Assembly: GCF_030247195.1 (NCBI RefSeq)
Contig: NC_080672.1
Span: forward strand, 348,128,413 to 348,192,412
DNA: 64,000 nucleotides
Reading direction: 5' to 3'
Source: Topomyia yanbarensis
Taxonomy: Eukaryota; Arthropoda; Insecta; Diptera; Culicidae
Shown here: positions 8,691-21,088 of the stretch, piece after piece
Layout of the letters: each line of letters begins with the position of its first letter
Position numbering within the stretch: position 1 is the first letter of the stretch
Notes under the pieces: model-generated
Seen by the model: only the letters and a program-made list of their open reading frames with translations
Told to the model about the DNA's origin: nothing
Database searches by the model: none
Program-made: the position numbers and the translations under genes

Positions 8691-10004
8691 TATGTGAGTA
8701 TACGCCAAAAACTAAGCAATCAAATGGAGATTCAATTACTTCAAAGGTCCTTCTGGAACGTGCTGAATTTCTTTTCGAGAAAACTGTATATTAACCGACA
8801 TTTGCTATTATATTTCAGTTTCAATACCTCGGCATTTTGACTATGACGCGTACTCCCTATTCAAAAGCAAATTTTCGAAATTCTTCATGCAATTGGCCGG
8901 AATAAATGTCTCCTACATTGGCGAGATACTGTAGCCCCTCGACTTGCTCAGTGGGTGTTGGGAGGTGAAATATGCTCTATACTGTGGGTATTAATCAACT
9001 GCTTCACTTGTACTCACCAGGACACTCATTCGGCAAGGGAACAGATGGAAACGGGTTCATCGATTAATGTTCGCACCCGAGGGGAAGGAAAGCCAATTCA
9101 CCGATCCTAAAATAAAAGATAAATACTCAAAAGCGGCTATGAACGACCAGGCCACCATCCAGTGATGAGGCTTGAAACTCCTTTATGAGCACGGAAATAC
9201 ACGAAGCGGACAAACGAGTGTATAAGTATTAAATTGGGCTCACTGTTTTGCAAAGAGACTACCAAATCACCGATTTCGTGAACATTACAAATATATTTTC
9301 CATGCACGGCTTTTAGATTAGGTTTGACGTCATTGAGGTACTTGCGGTTTATAGTTCAGGCAACTCCGATGTCGGTGGCTGCGACGGGTACCCGGAGCGA
9401 TTGCTGGAGCAGTTAACTGGTGGTGAACTGGGCTGGTGATGGTGTTGGTTGGTAGTGGTGGCTGTTTCTAACGATTATAATGACTAGCGACGGTTTCTTT
9501 CCGTTATGCAATATCCGGAAGTCCGGCGAGTGAGTCCGAATGGATTTTATCTTGTTCGGTTTAGGCGTGGCTGATGCCCAGATGGTAATGGCGACCTGGG
9601 GAAGAAATTCTCCGGAATGCGTTCCGGCCCAAACATAAAATATCCTCTGGGGACCTTCCCTACGAATTAGTACCAGTGACGCCGTGATTTGACCTCATAT
9701 ATACAAGCTCTGTTGTAGATTAATTAAATTACCTTTTAATAATTGTATTGTAGCCTAAATATGCCGAATGAGGTTAATTGTTCTCCTTTCAGCGTGAATC
9801 TGTCAAAAAACATTTTATTAACACTGTTCCTACTATGCTTGCCCTTTTTTTCCTTACCAAAAATGGTCTATTTTACACTTTCTACTTCTACTTGAACTAT
9901 TCTAATCTTTAATCTTCGCCTATCACCTGAACCTACAACGAAACACACATTTAACATACAGTCTATTCTAACGACACTAATTTACAATCGGCCCTATTCT
10001 GCGC

Positions 10005-10200
10005 GGCGTGTGACGTGAGACGACTAATCTCACCTCACTCTAAGTGACTTTTCTCACCCAATTCTGAAGAGTCACTTCGGGTGACGCGAGACGCCCATTT
10101 AACCGCAATGAAGAATCTCACCTCACTCGAGTCGACTCTCAGAATCGGACGAAAAAAGTCACGTAAAGTGAGGTGAGTTTAGTCACCTAGTTTAGAAGAG
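10005..10200. repeat. GTGACT/CTCACCTCACT-rich degenerate repeat patch
   Basis: Repeated variants of TCTCACCTCACT, AAGTGACTTTTCTCACC and GTCGACTCTCAGAATCG occur in both orientations over 200 bp. Probably a nested MITE or simple-sequence-like repeat inside the larger element. Confidence 0.4.
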
Positions 10201-10969
10201 GTCGAACAAATAAGTTACTGAGCTAAGGCTATATACTACGATCAAATACGATCGGGTATTTGACCTGACCGATGGCCTAAAGGCTGTCATTGGCAACACT
10301 TCTACTGACCACAACGTCAATTGATGGATTGTTGCGCGACATTAAAAACGTCAGACTTGGCGGGCTATCACTCAGACAGCTTGATATAATACCCAGGGTA
10401 GGAATTAGGATGGGTGCACCTCACTGAGCAAATCACGTGTAGTATTTCATTGTGGTGAAGCCGACAATAAACGGTGTAACCAACGGTTACAATACACAAG
10501 AAAAAGATTTGCTTACTTTGGAGTAAATTCCAGAAATAAAAATTTTTGATGTAAATAGTACCGCCAACTTTCCCCGCGTGCAGCACCGCCAACTTACCAC
10601 AACCGCATATTTTATTAAAAACTATTTAAAAAATAACTTTTGTTTGTGGCTGGAAGTAATATCTCTACGGATATTGACAGCTCTTTTCACGCGATATCGA
10701 AAAACACAATCATTCGGGAAATAGATTGAAAATTGCCCTAAATAACGCAAAGTACTTAAAATTTTGAAAATTTACTTGGCATGCTTGAAAACACAATTGC
10801 ACCCACAACTTCCACCAAACAAAACGTTTTGCAACAAAACCACATTGGATAACGGGTTTCACTTAACTTGAGGTACACAAAAAGAGACAGCGCTATATGT
10901 CTAATAGAAACAGAGAAAAAGGGATTCCGCCAACTTACCCCAACCGCCAACTAGCCCCGGGCTCCTCTA

Positions 10970-13660
10970 TACCCCTGCAAGCTTTTTCGAACCTAGACCA
11001 TGTGTTCCGGTGTCTACCTGCACGGTCGCCCACTCCTCGCAAAGGGGTGACGAAGCATGTCCAAACCGATGCAAGTACTTCCGGAAGCATCCGTGCCCGG
11101 ACAAAAACTGCGTTAAATGGAAGTTCACCTCTGCATGCTTCCTATGTACCCAAGCAGATAGATTCGGGATAAGTCGGTCGGTCCACCTTCCTTTCTCCGC
11201 GTTGTCCCACTCTTGCTGCCACTTAGCCAACGAGTCCGCTCGGACCAGTCTCCTTGCAGTACATGTATTTCTCCGCTGGTAGCATTCCACGTCCTCAGCC
11301 AGTGTGATGTAGATGGGAATCATCCCGGCAATTACGCAAACCACCTCCGACGATATCGTTCTGTACGCACTCGCAACACGAACAACCATTCGGCGAAACG
11401 TGCTTGTAAACTTCGTGTGGTTCCGCTTTGAGTTCAATGCAGCAGCCCAGGCCGGTACACCATACCTCAGTATTGAGGATGAGACACCCGCCAGGAGACG
11501 TCTCGTGCTGTATCTTGCTCCTCCGTAATTCGGCATGATCCTTGCAAATGCGTTAGTTGGTCTCGCAGCCTTCTCACATACATAGTCGCAATGGCTGTTG
11601 TAATTTAACCGATCGTAGACCATCACACCCAGGTGCTTCAGCGCACGCATCGATGGGATGGATTGTCTCCCGACGCTGATCTCGACACGCTTAGTTTTTT
11701 TACAGTTGTTGACCAGCACTACCTCGGTCTAATAGCGAGCAAGCTGCAACTTAATGTCAGCCATCCAGATTACCACGATGTCTATTGTCTCTGCCGTCAA
11801 CATCTCCACCTCCTCAAGGGTCTAGACAGTTATCGTCAAGACAACATCATCTACAAAGCCGACGATCTCAACACCCCTGGGCAGTTCCACTGTTAACACT
11901 CCATTATACATTATATTCCAGAGCGTTGGGCCAACTATGGAGCCCGGAGGTACTCCCGCCGTGACCCTAATCGACCTCTGCCCCATGTTCGTTTCGTAGA
12001 CCAGTACTCTGATCTGGTAACTTTTCAGAACCTTGCATAGATAGTCCGGAACCCGCATTCTTTGCAGCGCTACGGTGATAGCCCCCCCAGTTAGCACCGT
12101 TTAACGTGCTCTTCAAGTCTATCGTGTCCACGGCGCAGTAGCGGTTACCCCTTCTCTTTTGTTTCAATGCTTTCTCCGCGCTCGCGATGACTGTGCGGAT
12201 GACGTCCACCATCCATATCCCTTTCTGGAACCCAAAATGCCTCTACGATAGTCCGTTCTCACTTTTAACGTAGGTCGTCAGCCTGTTGAGAGTGACCCTT
12301 TGCAGGAGCTTACCAAGGGTATCCAGCAGGCATATAGGCCGATACGATGCTGCATCTCCTGGTGGTAACTCCAGTTTCTGGCAGTAACTCCAGTTTCTGG
12401 ATCTTCCATATATCCGGAAAATAGCCATTGTCCAGGCACTATCCTGAACATGTCCGGAAACGCCAGGATCGCAGTCTTCAGTGCCACGTTGGGGATGACA
12501 TCCGGTCCGGGCGTTTTCTTCGCTTTCAGCCCTTTTGCCACAATAAGGAGCTCGTCATTGGAAGCTCGATTTTCACCAGCGTTTCCACCATCTGCATCAA
12601 CGTACGGTGTAGGCGGCCATGCGGTTGGGTCGTGCTTCTGGAAGAGACCCTACACAATAATTTTCAGTTTGTTGGCGCACGTTTCGACTAGCGTCATTGG
12701 ATCCTTGATCCTGCCCACAACGACACAGTAAGCATTGCCCCCAGGGGGTTGGCGTCTACTTCTCTGTACAGCTCCTTGTAGCAGATGGACTTGCTTAGCA
12801 CTTTCTCGAGTTTAAAAGCGGCCCTGGCCGCCTGGAATGTTATCTTACACACTTCTCTGGCTGCCTCAGATCTTGCTCTCTGGACGCGTCCTCTGGCTTT
12901 TAGGCAGGCAGCCAGGAGGATGCTGAGCCTGTCGCTCCACCAGTACGCCGGGCACGGTAGTTTCTCGGCTCTATTTTCTTTAGCATTGTTACATCACATG
13001 CCCTCGCTACTGTTTCCGATAGCTCATCGGCACTCGGAATTGGCATAACGCTGTCAGTACGAATTGCTTCCACAAAAGGTCCTTGTCAAAGTTCTTTATT
13101 TTCCACTTCCGCTCGCCAGTTCTCACTCTCGGTGTTACCGCACAATTTCGCCGACCAATGGTGTAGTGGATCGTTTGGTGGTCACTATGTGTGTACTGCT
13201 CACTAACTCGCCAATTCATGTTATCCATCAGCGAAGGGCTGCAGAATGTTATGTCGATGATGGATTCTCGACCGTCTTTACAGAATGTGGTAGCGATACC
13301 TTCGTTGCACAGTCTTACATCCAGCTTAGTTGGTTAGCATGCTACCCCATTCCACGACCCAAGCTTTAAAGTATCCTCCTATAACAACCGGCGTTCGTCC
13401 GACTAACGAGTAGGTTAGTGCGTCCAGCATCCGATTGTACTGCTCTGGTGTCCATCTCGAGGGAGCATAGCAGCTACAGAAAAATACGCTGTTGATCCTG
13501 GCGATCACTAAGCCTTCGTGTGTGTTATCCACCACCCCTTGGACAGGGAACCCGCCCATTACTTGTATTGCAGCCATCCCGGCACCATCCACCACCCCGT
13601 TACCGTTATCGGGAGGAACACGATACGGCTCTGCAATAATTTCAACGTCGCACTTCCTTT
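10970..13660 (-). mobile_element. R1-clade non-LTR retrotransposon, 5'- and 3'-truncated ORF2
   Basis: Minus-strand fragments in several frames follow the order of an R1 ORF2. First is the APE endonuclease at about 13660-13000 (VVDNTHEGLVIARINS, VVIGG.F.AW, and SDHQ at 13170). Next is the fingers region of reverse transcriptase at about 12540-12240 (KTPGPDVIPNVALK, SYRPICLLDTLGKLLQR). The palm follows at about 12100-11820 (AGVPPGSIVGPTLWN, FVDDVVLTI where active copies have FADD). Last is the C-terminal domain at 11719-10970 (VASAYRTISSEVVCVIAGMI, HLTQFLSGHGCFRKYLHRFG). Frameshifts and a changed active-site residue make it inactive. The left end stops at the TA of the element at 8472-10967; the right end is interrupted by the A-tail of the next LINE. 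Confidence 0.9.
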
Positions 13661-15460
13661 CTGTTTTTTTTCAATTTGTTTATTTGATAAGGCACGTATG
13701 CGTTAGTTTAAAGGTGCCATTTTTTCGTTGTTTTACATTTTGAATTTCTTAAAACTAGGGGGTTACACATTTCAATATTATTTTGTTTTATATAATGAAA
13801 CTAAAAAAAAACTTTACAGCTAACTTATACATATAAAAGAGGGTATAATATAATATTCGTAAGATTTGGGGGACGGGTCATTTTGTGTGTTCTTTTTATA
13901 GTAATACACTTTATGATTTTCAGAAGGGAGATTGTAGGAGAAATTAATTATTAACTAAGCGGAAAATTTTACAAGCTTATTAACTAGAAATAACTAGAGA
14001 GAGTGGTTCAAGATTAGGGGGAATTAATTAGGGCTATTTTAAAGTAGTGGTACTATTGTGCATTTCTTAACGAGATTAAATATTGATAAACTAAAACTAG
14101 AAGATAGGGGGGCACATAAGTTTTGGGAAGATATTCAAGGGGAGAAGGGGGTGAAGTCATACATCTGTGTATCAGAGACATGGGAGGGAGGGTGGACAAG
14201 GCTAAAGGGGGGGGGGGGGGGGGGGCAGAAATAAACTTTCAGTTTCCGGCATCAGGAATTAACGGCCAGGATTACAGATTCGAACGGCTTGATCAACTAA
14301 AACTAGAAGATAGGGGGCACATAAGTTTTGGGAAGATATTCAAGGAGAGAAGGGGTGAAGTCATACATCTGTGTATCAGAGACATGGGAGAGAGGGTGGA
14401 CAAGGCTGAACGGGGGGGATATAAACTTTCAGTTTCCGGCATCAGGAATCAACGGCCAGAATTACAGATTCGAACGAATGTATCAAGTATTGGGACGCCG
14501 GGCGGTTTTCCTCGAGCCGGCAGGGGTTCCTCCAGACGATTTCGTAGTACGGCTCAGATACGGATCGGAAACACACCGCGCTGCGCGTGTGATGTACTCT
14601 AAATCTCGTGTTGTTGGTTCATTCGACAGATGTTTTGTCTCGTCTTGGAGTCGTATCAAACCATCGTTGGGGTACGGTAGGCGGAAGAGGGCACTTCTGG
14701 GAATGATAAGAGAAAAGATAGGGGCATTTAAATTTGGATGTTGATGGTTTTGAGGAACGTGTATATAAGGGACATGTAGAGAATATCGCGGCTTGCCAGT
14801 ACATCTCGAACCGGGACATTGGGTGATCTTCCTCGGGCCCGAAGGGAATCGAATAGTTGAGATCTGGCAGAACAGTACTCGGCGCATGCCCAGACAACAT
14901 GTTCGATTTCGTGATAACCGTTGCCACAAGCGCAGATACCGCTATCCACGAGCCCAATACGCCGGAGATGTGCGTCCAGCGTGTAGTGATTGGACATGAG
15001 CCGAGACATCACGCGAATGAAATCCCGACCCACATCCATCCCCCTGAACCAAGGTTTCGTCGATACCTTAGGGATTATCGAATGTAGCCACCTTCCCAGT
15101 TCACCATTGCTCCATGAAGTTTGCCAACTTTCGAGGGTTCTCTGATGAGTAATACTGAAAAATTCGCTGAAGCTAATTGGTCTTTCATATATGTCACCTT
15201 GTAAAGCGCCCGCCTTAGCTAAAGAGTCCGCTTCTTCATTACCTGGAATGGAGCAATGCGAGGGAACCCAAACTAAGGTAATCTTGTACGATCTGCTTCG
15301 TTTCTGTTGTACGTTTATGTACGCAGGGCATTTGAAGCCACCCGTCACGTGGTCGTTTCCGTCCTCCGGTTTGCAGATCATGCACCTTGGTTGCTTCATG
15401 CAGTACCTAGCAACGTGCCCCTTTTCTCCGCATTTTCTACACAGTGCAGACCTGTCTGTG
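13661..15460 (-). mobile_element. RNase-H-bearing LINE (I/LOA-like), internally deleted
   Basis: On the minus strand two zinc knuckles of a gag-like ORF1 (CRKCGEKGHVARYC, CMICKPEDGNDHVTGGFKC; 15445-15300) run directly into the end of an RNase H domain (WVPSHCSIPGNEEADSLAKA; about 15265-15190). The ORF2 C-terminal tail with CACGNGYHEIEHVVWAC follows, down to 14728. Endonuclease and reverse transcriptase are missing, yet the join is open over 223 residues. A 3' UTR and an A-tail follow (T-run at 13664-13671 on the plus strand). The tail abuts R1 sequence, so this LINE inserted into the R1 copy. Confidence 0.8.
14091..14487 (-). repeat. tandem duplication in the LINE 3' UTR
   Basis: Two units, 14091-14296 and 14297-14487, start CTAAAACTAGAAGATAGGGG and end CAGATTCGAACG. 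They are about 90% alike. A poly-G run (14208-14225) expands the first unit. Open frames over this region are by-products of the duplication. Confidence 0.8.
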
Positions 15461-15462
15461 TG

Positions 15463-15575
15463 TATGTGTGTATGTATGTATTTATGTATGTATGTATGTA
15501 TGTATGTATGTATGTATGTATGTATGTATGTATGTATGTATTTATATATGTATGTATGTATGTATGTATGTGTGC
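15463..15575. repeat. (TATG)n microsatellite
   Basis: About 28 tetranucleotide units with a few interruptions (TATT, TATA). It encodes spurious CMYVCMYV-type peptides in all frames. Confidence 0.95.
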
Positions 15576-16510
15576 GGATTTATTAACAAAATGTCAACAT
15601 CGGTTTCTCGGAAATGGCTGAACCGATTTTTACAAACTTTCATTCAAATGAAAGGTATAATATAAGATGTTATTCAATTTCATTTTGATCCGACATCTGG
15701 TTCTGGAGTTACGAGTTGAAGAGTATGGTTACAAAAAAAAATTATTATGATTTGTCCACATCGGTTTCTCGGAATTTACTGAACCGATTTTGACAAACTT
15801 GGTTTCAAATGAATGGTACGTTTCCATCGGCTGCTATTGAATTTTGTGTGGATCCGAGTTCTGATTCCTGAATTACAGGATGATGAGTACGATTACGCAG
15901 CAAATCCCGATTCTAACGAATTCTGCGATGAATGTAAAAAGTTGAAAATGTTTCCAAATTGTAGCCACAACTGCTTGGACTTGTAGATCTAAGTCACTAA
16001 CAGTCATTCAAAGTCTCTATGCCACATTGGCCACCATCGACGGATCCGGAAGCCACCGATTTGATCAACTTAGTCTCAAATGAAAAGTATTGCGTCCCCG
16101 TGAACTGATATTAAATTCCATCTCGATCCGACTTCCGTCTCCGGAGTTACGGATTGTGGATGGAAAATTACGATTCAAACAGATACCGCGATGTATGCAA
16201 AAGGGTAAAAATTTTGCTAAAATGGGTGCCAAATAGCTTGCATTTGCAATTTTAGGTTACTGACGGCCAACCAATGTCTCGTTGACCGCATTGACCACCA
16301 TAGACGGATCCGGAAGTGCCCCGGAAAAGTGGTCATCTTTAAAAATTAATAAACTCACATCAGTTTTCCAAAGAGGGTTCGGCAACATTGAACTCACCAA
16401 GTATAAAAAGAATGTAATAGGCATTTCCATAATGCCATTAAATCATAATTTGGATAAATGAGAAAGGCATAAATTCACCTCTCGGTGAATTAAAACAGGT
16501 TTTTGTAGAA
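15576..16510 (+). repeat. mosquito interspersed repeat with CTGAACCGATTT units
   Basis: Three degenerate internal units (about 15590-15725, 15750-15885 and 16040-16160) each carry CATCGGTTTCTCGG or equivalent, ACCGATTTTGACAAACTT, TTCAAATGAAWGGTA and GATCCGAsTTCYG. The right end reads GAGAAAGGCATAAATTCACC then TCTCGGTGAATTAAAACAGG. It starts at the TATG tract and encodes nothing. Confidence 0.6.
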
Positions 16511-16512
16511 AG

Positions 16513-16762
16513 CAGTGGCGGATCCAGAGAGAGGGTCTTATGGGTTCGGACCCCCCCCCCCCCCCCCGAAAATTTTCATGATAAATTTTGAAATAGTTTA
16601 TATTTTAAATTCATTCTAAGTTCAAAATCATTCCAAACCAGATTCAATTACCAAAACCGATTTTAATTAAATGAGGGTATTACATATTTCGTATTGAACA
16701 ATGAACATTTCAAATTCGAAATTTTGGACCCCCTCCGAAATTTTTTTCTGGATCTGCTCCTG
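16513..16762. mobile_element. hAT-type MITE, 250 bp
   Basis: Termini CAGTGGCGGATCCAGA and, on the opposite strand, CAGGAGCAGATCCAGA (13 of 16 identical). Flanked by GTAGAAAG and GTAGAAAT, an 8-bp target duplication with one mismatch, as hAT elements make. The interior includes a C-tract. Confidence 0.75.
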
Positions 16763-17024
16763 GTAGAAATGTTTATGTTGCCGCGGTGGCCACGATAAAT
16801 CAAGAACGGCTTACTTGTAATGCAAAAACCAACAATTTTTCTTTATTACATACCTGGACGCCTTTCGCGAACAAAGAATTTCACAAAATTCAGTTTTGTT
16901 ACATGATGGCGTTAATTTATCCAAAATATACGATTTTGAATGACTTAGTGACTCATTTTTTGTCCTAAAACATAGAAATATATTCCAAATTAAAATTTCT
17001 TCGTTCACAAACAAGTCATTGTAA
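16763..17024. other. no recognisable feature
   Basis: Short AT-rich interval between two MITEs. Open frames on both strands show no domain. Confidence 0.5.
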
Positions 17025-17267
17025 GGGACCATTCATAAATTACGTAACGCAAAAATTGCAACAATTGACTAACCCCCCCCCCCCCCCCCTCCATGTAACA
17101 AAATGTCACAAATTGCTCTATACCCCCCTCCCTTATTACGTAACAAATTCCGGGAATTTTTTTTCTTCAGTAAAAACATGTTACGTAACCTAGCCCTCCT
17201 CCCCCATATGTCACAACATGCCACAATTGGTCGTACCCCCCTAAAAGCGTAATTTGTGAATGGTCCA
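17025..17267. mobile_element. MITE with ACGTAA-rich termini
   Basis: Left end GGGACCATTCATAAATTACG. Right end, opposite strand, GGACCATTCACAAATTACGC. Internal C-tracts and repeated TTACGTAAC/TGTCACAA motifs. Non-coding. Confidence 0.75.
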
Positions 17268-17491
17268 TAATAAGAAACGAAAGGGTAAGAGTTCGACTGG
17301 TTTTGATTTTGCGGAGAAACCGTGGTCATCCCTAAACCGTTTCTGAAAAACACGATTTTGGGCAATGTTATTCAACCTACTTAGAGACATATCTTCCAGG
17401 ACCATACTGATTATCTTCTGAGATCAATTTGATGTTGCCGACGTGCCATTCATCCATCTTTAGTAGCCTCACACACGTACTGCCCAGCGAT

Positions 17492-18224
17492 CGCAAGGAA
17501 ACAGTATGGGTACATTATTAGTTCGATATTTTTTTCTTGAATTCTTTAACTAAAAATAATTCACACGTATTTTTTGTTTTGGCTGAATATGATATTTTTT
17601 TCAAGTTTTTTAACTTTTGAAATTTATAAAATTGAACATTTTTCAATCACTAATAACTCGGAAACGATTCGATATATGGAAGACAAATTAAATAAAAAAG
17701 TTGCAATTATTAGAAACATATTGATTTTTTTTTCAAAGTTGAACAATTTTATTTACTTTTTTTCCCTTTAAATATTAAGAATTATGTTAAAAAGATTGCG
17801 TAAAAATTTGGGAGTGGATATCAAAATACTTTGCAAGATATTGCAATTATTAAGCTTAAACCAAGGCAATTTTACACTAAACGTCCAGTTATAATTGAAA
17901 TATCTCGTACAATACTTCGAGTTCAATTCTGAAATAAGTTATATGGCAAAACAAAATTTGGTAAGCTCATTCGAAAGAACAATTATTTTATTTAATTTTT
18001 TACATATATCGAATCGTTTCCGAGTTATCAGTGATTGAAAAATGTTCAATTTTATAAACTTCAAAAGTTCAAAAACTAATAACTTGAAAAAAATATCATA
18101 TTCAGCCAAAACAAAAAATATTTGTCAAATCTGTTTAGCTAAAGAATGCAAGAACTTTTTTTAAAATTAGCTAAAATTTTGGTTGTAAATCTGACGTGGA
18201 ATGACCCATATGTTTCCTTCCAAA
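17492..18224. mobile_element. foldback element, about 0.73 kb
   Basis: The outer end AAGGAAACAGTATGGG pairs with CCCATATGTTTCCTT. The inner arms 17533-17705 and 17985-18155 pair over most of their length (for example TTGTTTTGGCTGAATATGAT with its complement at 18094-18113). The loop is about 280 bp, AT-rich and non-coding. Confidence 0.75.
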
Positions 18225-20500
18225 TTCAAACGTAGAAATAGGTCAATACCAAAGCAAATGGATAAGCTTATGGATCAAAGAACTCAAGAATAAGGTGGTA
18301 AGCTGTCATCACAAGATTATTTTCGTTGTTTATTTTCTGTAACCATGATATATTTCTTATCTTTTCAATATTTTTTCACTTAACTGTACACAGTTTATTT
18401 CTGCTTCCCCGAAATATAGTAGCATCTTTCCTTCGCCCTTTACGTGTGTTATTCATTTCACTCACTTCCATCTTCCTACACGCGTTCACTTCAGCTAGTC
18501 TACTAGGTTATCCTGTACATCATTGAAACATCTAAACCGATGTTCATCAGCCCTAAAAGTCATGTTGCTTTCTGTTAGTATCACGGGTTACCAAGTTTCG
18601 ACAGGTGAATTGATGTGGTTATGGATGGGATCCTGTCATTTTTCCGAGTAATACACATTTCCAACATATTTCATTCAAATTGAACACCGTACCCAAGCAT
18701 ATCCCTACCCTTTGCCGATACTACTGTTCTTGATTTTTTTCTTCTGATTATATTAAGTATTTACACCGAAAGTAAAATATTACAGTCAAACTTACACGTA
18801 TTATTGTTTGTTAAGGGTGTCTATAAGATTAATCGAATGACGCTACAATGATTTACAGTGAATGTTTCCAGTTATTGATCCAGTAAATATTGTTTCTAAA
18901 TATCTATTATGTATAAGTGTATATGCACGGTAAGGATGTTTGTGTTCGTAATTTGTATTTGTTTTGCTTTGCTTGTTTTATTTTGGTTTGCTAAATTTGA
19001 ATATGTAATGCAAGTAACAGTCACATTCATCGATAATAACTTTTCAACAGAGAATTTAGCTTATGTTTATGGGTCGAGAAATGTGGTCATTCTCTACATA
19101 TGATTTTTTGTTACCGTACAATTCTAAACTTTCACAACTGTTTCAGATTTTACAATAAATATAGCGAATTAAATTTGATGTTTACTTGCTGTTTCGTTCC
19201 AATGTTTTCATTGATGAATAAATGTCGATGATTTTACTAACAAGTTAGCAAAACCCTGTGTCATTATGTTCGCGAAGCTTCAATTTATTTTCTTCCTTAA
19301 CTAATTAGGACCTCGAATCAGCGATCCGCTAATTTTCCCCATGATGTTTGGCAACTAAGTTATCTCTTAAAATATATTAGATCTGTATTGCTTTGTTACA
19401 ATAAAAAACAGTGCTTTCAGCTCGACTACCTCAATCCACCGCAAACGAAAACTAAATAGGAAAAAGGGGTAGTCAATGAACGGGAAAAAAGTTCCACATA
19501 CACCTAGTAGGTACGCTTCCCTCTGTGCACAGGGACGACTGTTGCAAACGAAAAAGTTTGCTAATGCTACGACGGCGAATAAATAACAGCTGCTAATGAC
19601 ACACGACTGAAAATAAAAACCCGCTGATTCATTGAGATGAAATAAAAAAAAACGACCGCACCGCATAAGCTCTATGATCAGCCAGCTCTTTGTGAACATC
19701 AAGTGAGTTGAGTTGGTTCGATTTTGCTTTTTTTCGCTTTCGCAAACAGAGATTCAATACAGTGACAGTGACGTTTTCCGGTCGATAACACACGACTGTG
19801 AAGCGGTACTCCGGAAAGTGCCATACGATAGGTTTGTGTGGACTCAGATCCGCCAGAGCTGATGGTGAGAGAAGATTAGTCGTTTTGTTGTTTATTTTAC
19901 GTTACAAGTGATTTTTGTCATTTCAGTATGTAAATTACTAGCACGTTTTAGAACGAACCGGTCAGATATCGGCGGTTGTTTTATCAGGCGATACTTTGAA
20001 GTAGTAGCGTAGCACTACGTGATTTGGGAACCCCGATAATTTTATATTTTTTGCGATGTAGGGAACCAAGTGACTCCATTGTTTGAAGACCATTGAGAAG
20101 ACACGTTCCTTCGATACGACTCAGTGGGGAGTAATGCGAAGCTTTTTCTTTCAATATAATGACCAGGAGATTGGTTCAATGTCGGGTGGCATTAAACAGC
20201 ATTACACATCATTATTGAATGGTATTGAAGGATCGGGTAGCGCGTGAGGATTGGTGTGCATGCTACATAACGTCACACTTTGGTCAATGTATAAGAGGTC
20301 GGTGTTCAAGTTTCTTTTGACTGGACGGAGCTGTATTGATGCTTTTTCGTCAAAGTTATCCACGCTAGGATTTGTTCATCGAATTCTCTTAAAACTTGAT
20401 CCAAATATGTCATACCAAAATGGAAATGATTGATAATGAAAAATGAGGAATGGGTTAATATATAGACACGTTGTTGTACAGTGAGTTGCACAATGCACAT
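18225..20500. other. low-repeat interval without assigned gene
   Basis: No repeat family or coding domain recognised. It is less repetitive than its surroundings. Near 19745-19866 a CAGTGACAGTGACG stretch leads to GATG|GTGAGA, a good 5' splice site, so an untranslated first exon on the plus strand is possible but unsupported by any downstream coding exon. Confidence 0.35.
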
Positions 20501-20514
20501 GTTCCCAGTATGAT

Positions 20515-20655
20515 TTAGTATCGAAAGACTAAAAATCAAAGGACCGAAAAAAGTAAGACGAACTTTCAAAAGGCAAAAATTCAAAAGGCCTAATACTAAA
20601 AAGTTGAAAAAATCAAATGGCGGAAAACTCAAAAATCCAAAAGGTCAAAACTCAT
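20515..20655. repeat. degenerate CAAAAGGC/AAAAATC short tandem repeats
   Basis: Runs of AAAATCAAAGGACCGAAAA, TTCAAAAGGCAAAAATTC and AAAATCCAAAAGGTC repeat every 10-20 nt. A similar patch in the opposite sense is at 28490-28680. Probably interior sequence of MITE-like elements. Confidence 0.55.
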
Positions 20656-21088
20656 AGAGCAAACTTTTTTTTAATATTCAATTGTTTCACATTGTGTTCT
20701 TCTTGATTGATTAATCGTGGAAGAAATCATTTGCGATTAATACAATCATTCCTAATTTCTAATTAATTTTCTAACTAATTTCAAACGACAACATGCCGAA
20801 GGAGGAATATTCAAACATGCACCCTTATTTTGAAAGGGTAGAAATATCAAATGAGCAACAAGAATAATTATAAGGAATATGTCAAATAATCAATTGCTGA
20901 AATTCCTGACCATAGTTTTCCCTTGTTACCTAATTGGCGCCCTGCTAAAACAATAAGATTTCAAAAATATACTACTCAAGTTTTCAGAAGCCAAAATCTT
21001 ATTTATTGATTTAATTTCTATTTATTCCAACGCCAAAACTATAAACAATTAATTGTCAAAAGGAGCTGGCTGTATTTTCGACTGTTTA
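20656..21088. other. no recognisable feature
   Basis: AT-rich interval; nothing supported. Confidence 0.45.

Larger units (their letters stand above)
8472..10967. mobile_element. 2.5-kb TA-flanked DNA element with GGGGAG... inverted termini
   Basis: Left end GGGGAGACCGGGGCTAGTTG followed by ACGG. The right end on the opposite strand is GAGGAGCCCGGGGCTAGTTG followed by GCGG, so 21 of 24 bases match. Both ends are flanked by TA (8470-8471 and 10968-10969), the target duplication of Tc1/mariner-like elements. Subterminal CCGCCAACTTACCCC motifs occur at 8655, 10560-10600 and 10927. No transposase frame is visible, so it is non-autonomous. The interior holds several unrelated AT-rich stretches, a TGGTGG-rich patch near 9410-9470 and a CTCACCTCACT-rich patch near 10010-10190. 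Confidence 0.6.

Noticed and set aside
15191..15665. Several plus-strand frames with CMYVCMYV repeats
   Set aside because: They are the (TATG)n microsatellite read in three frames plus the antisense of the LINE.
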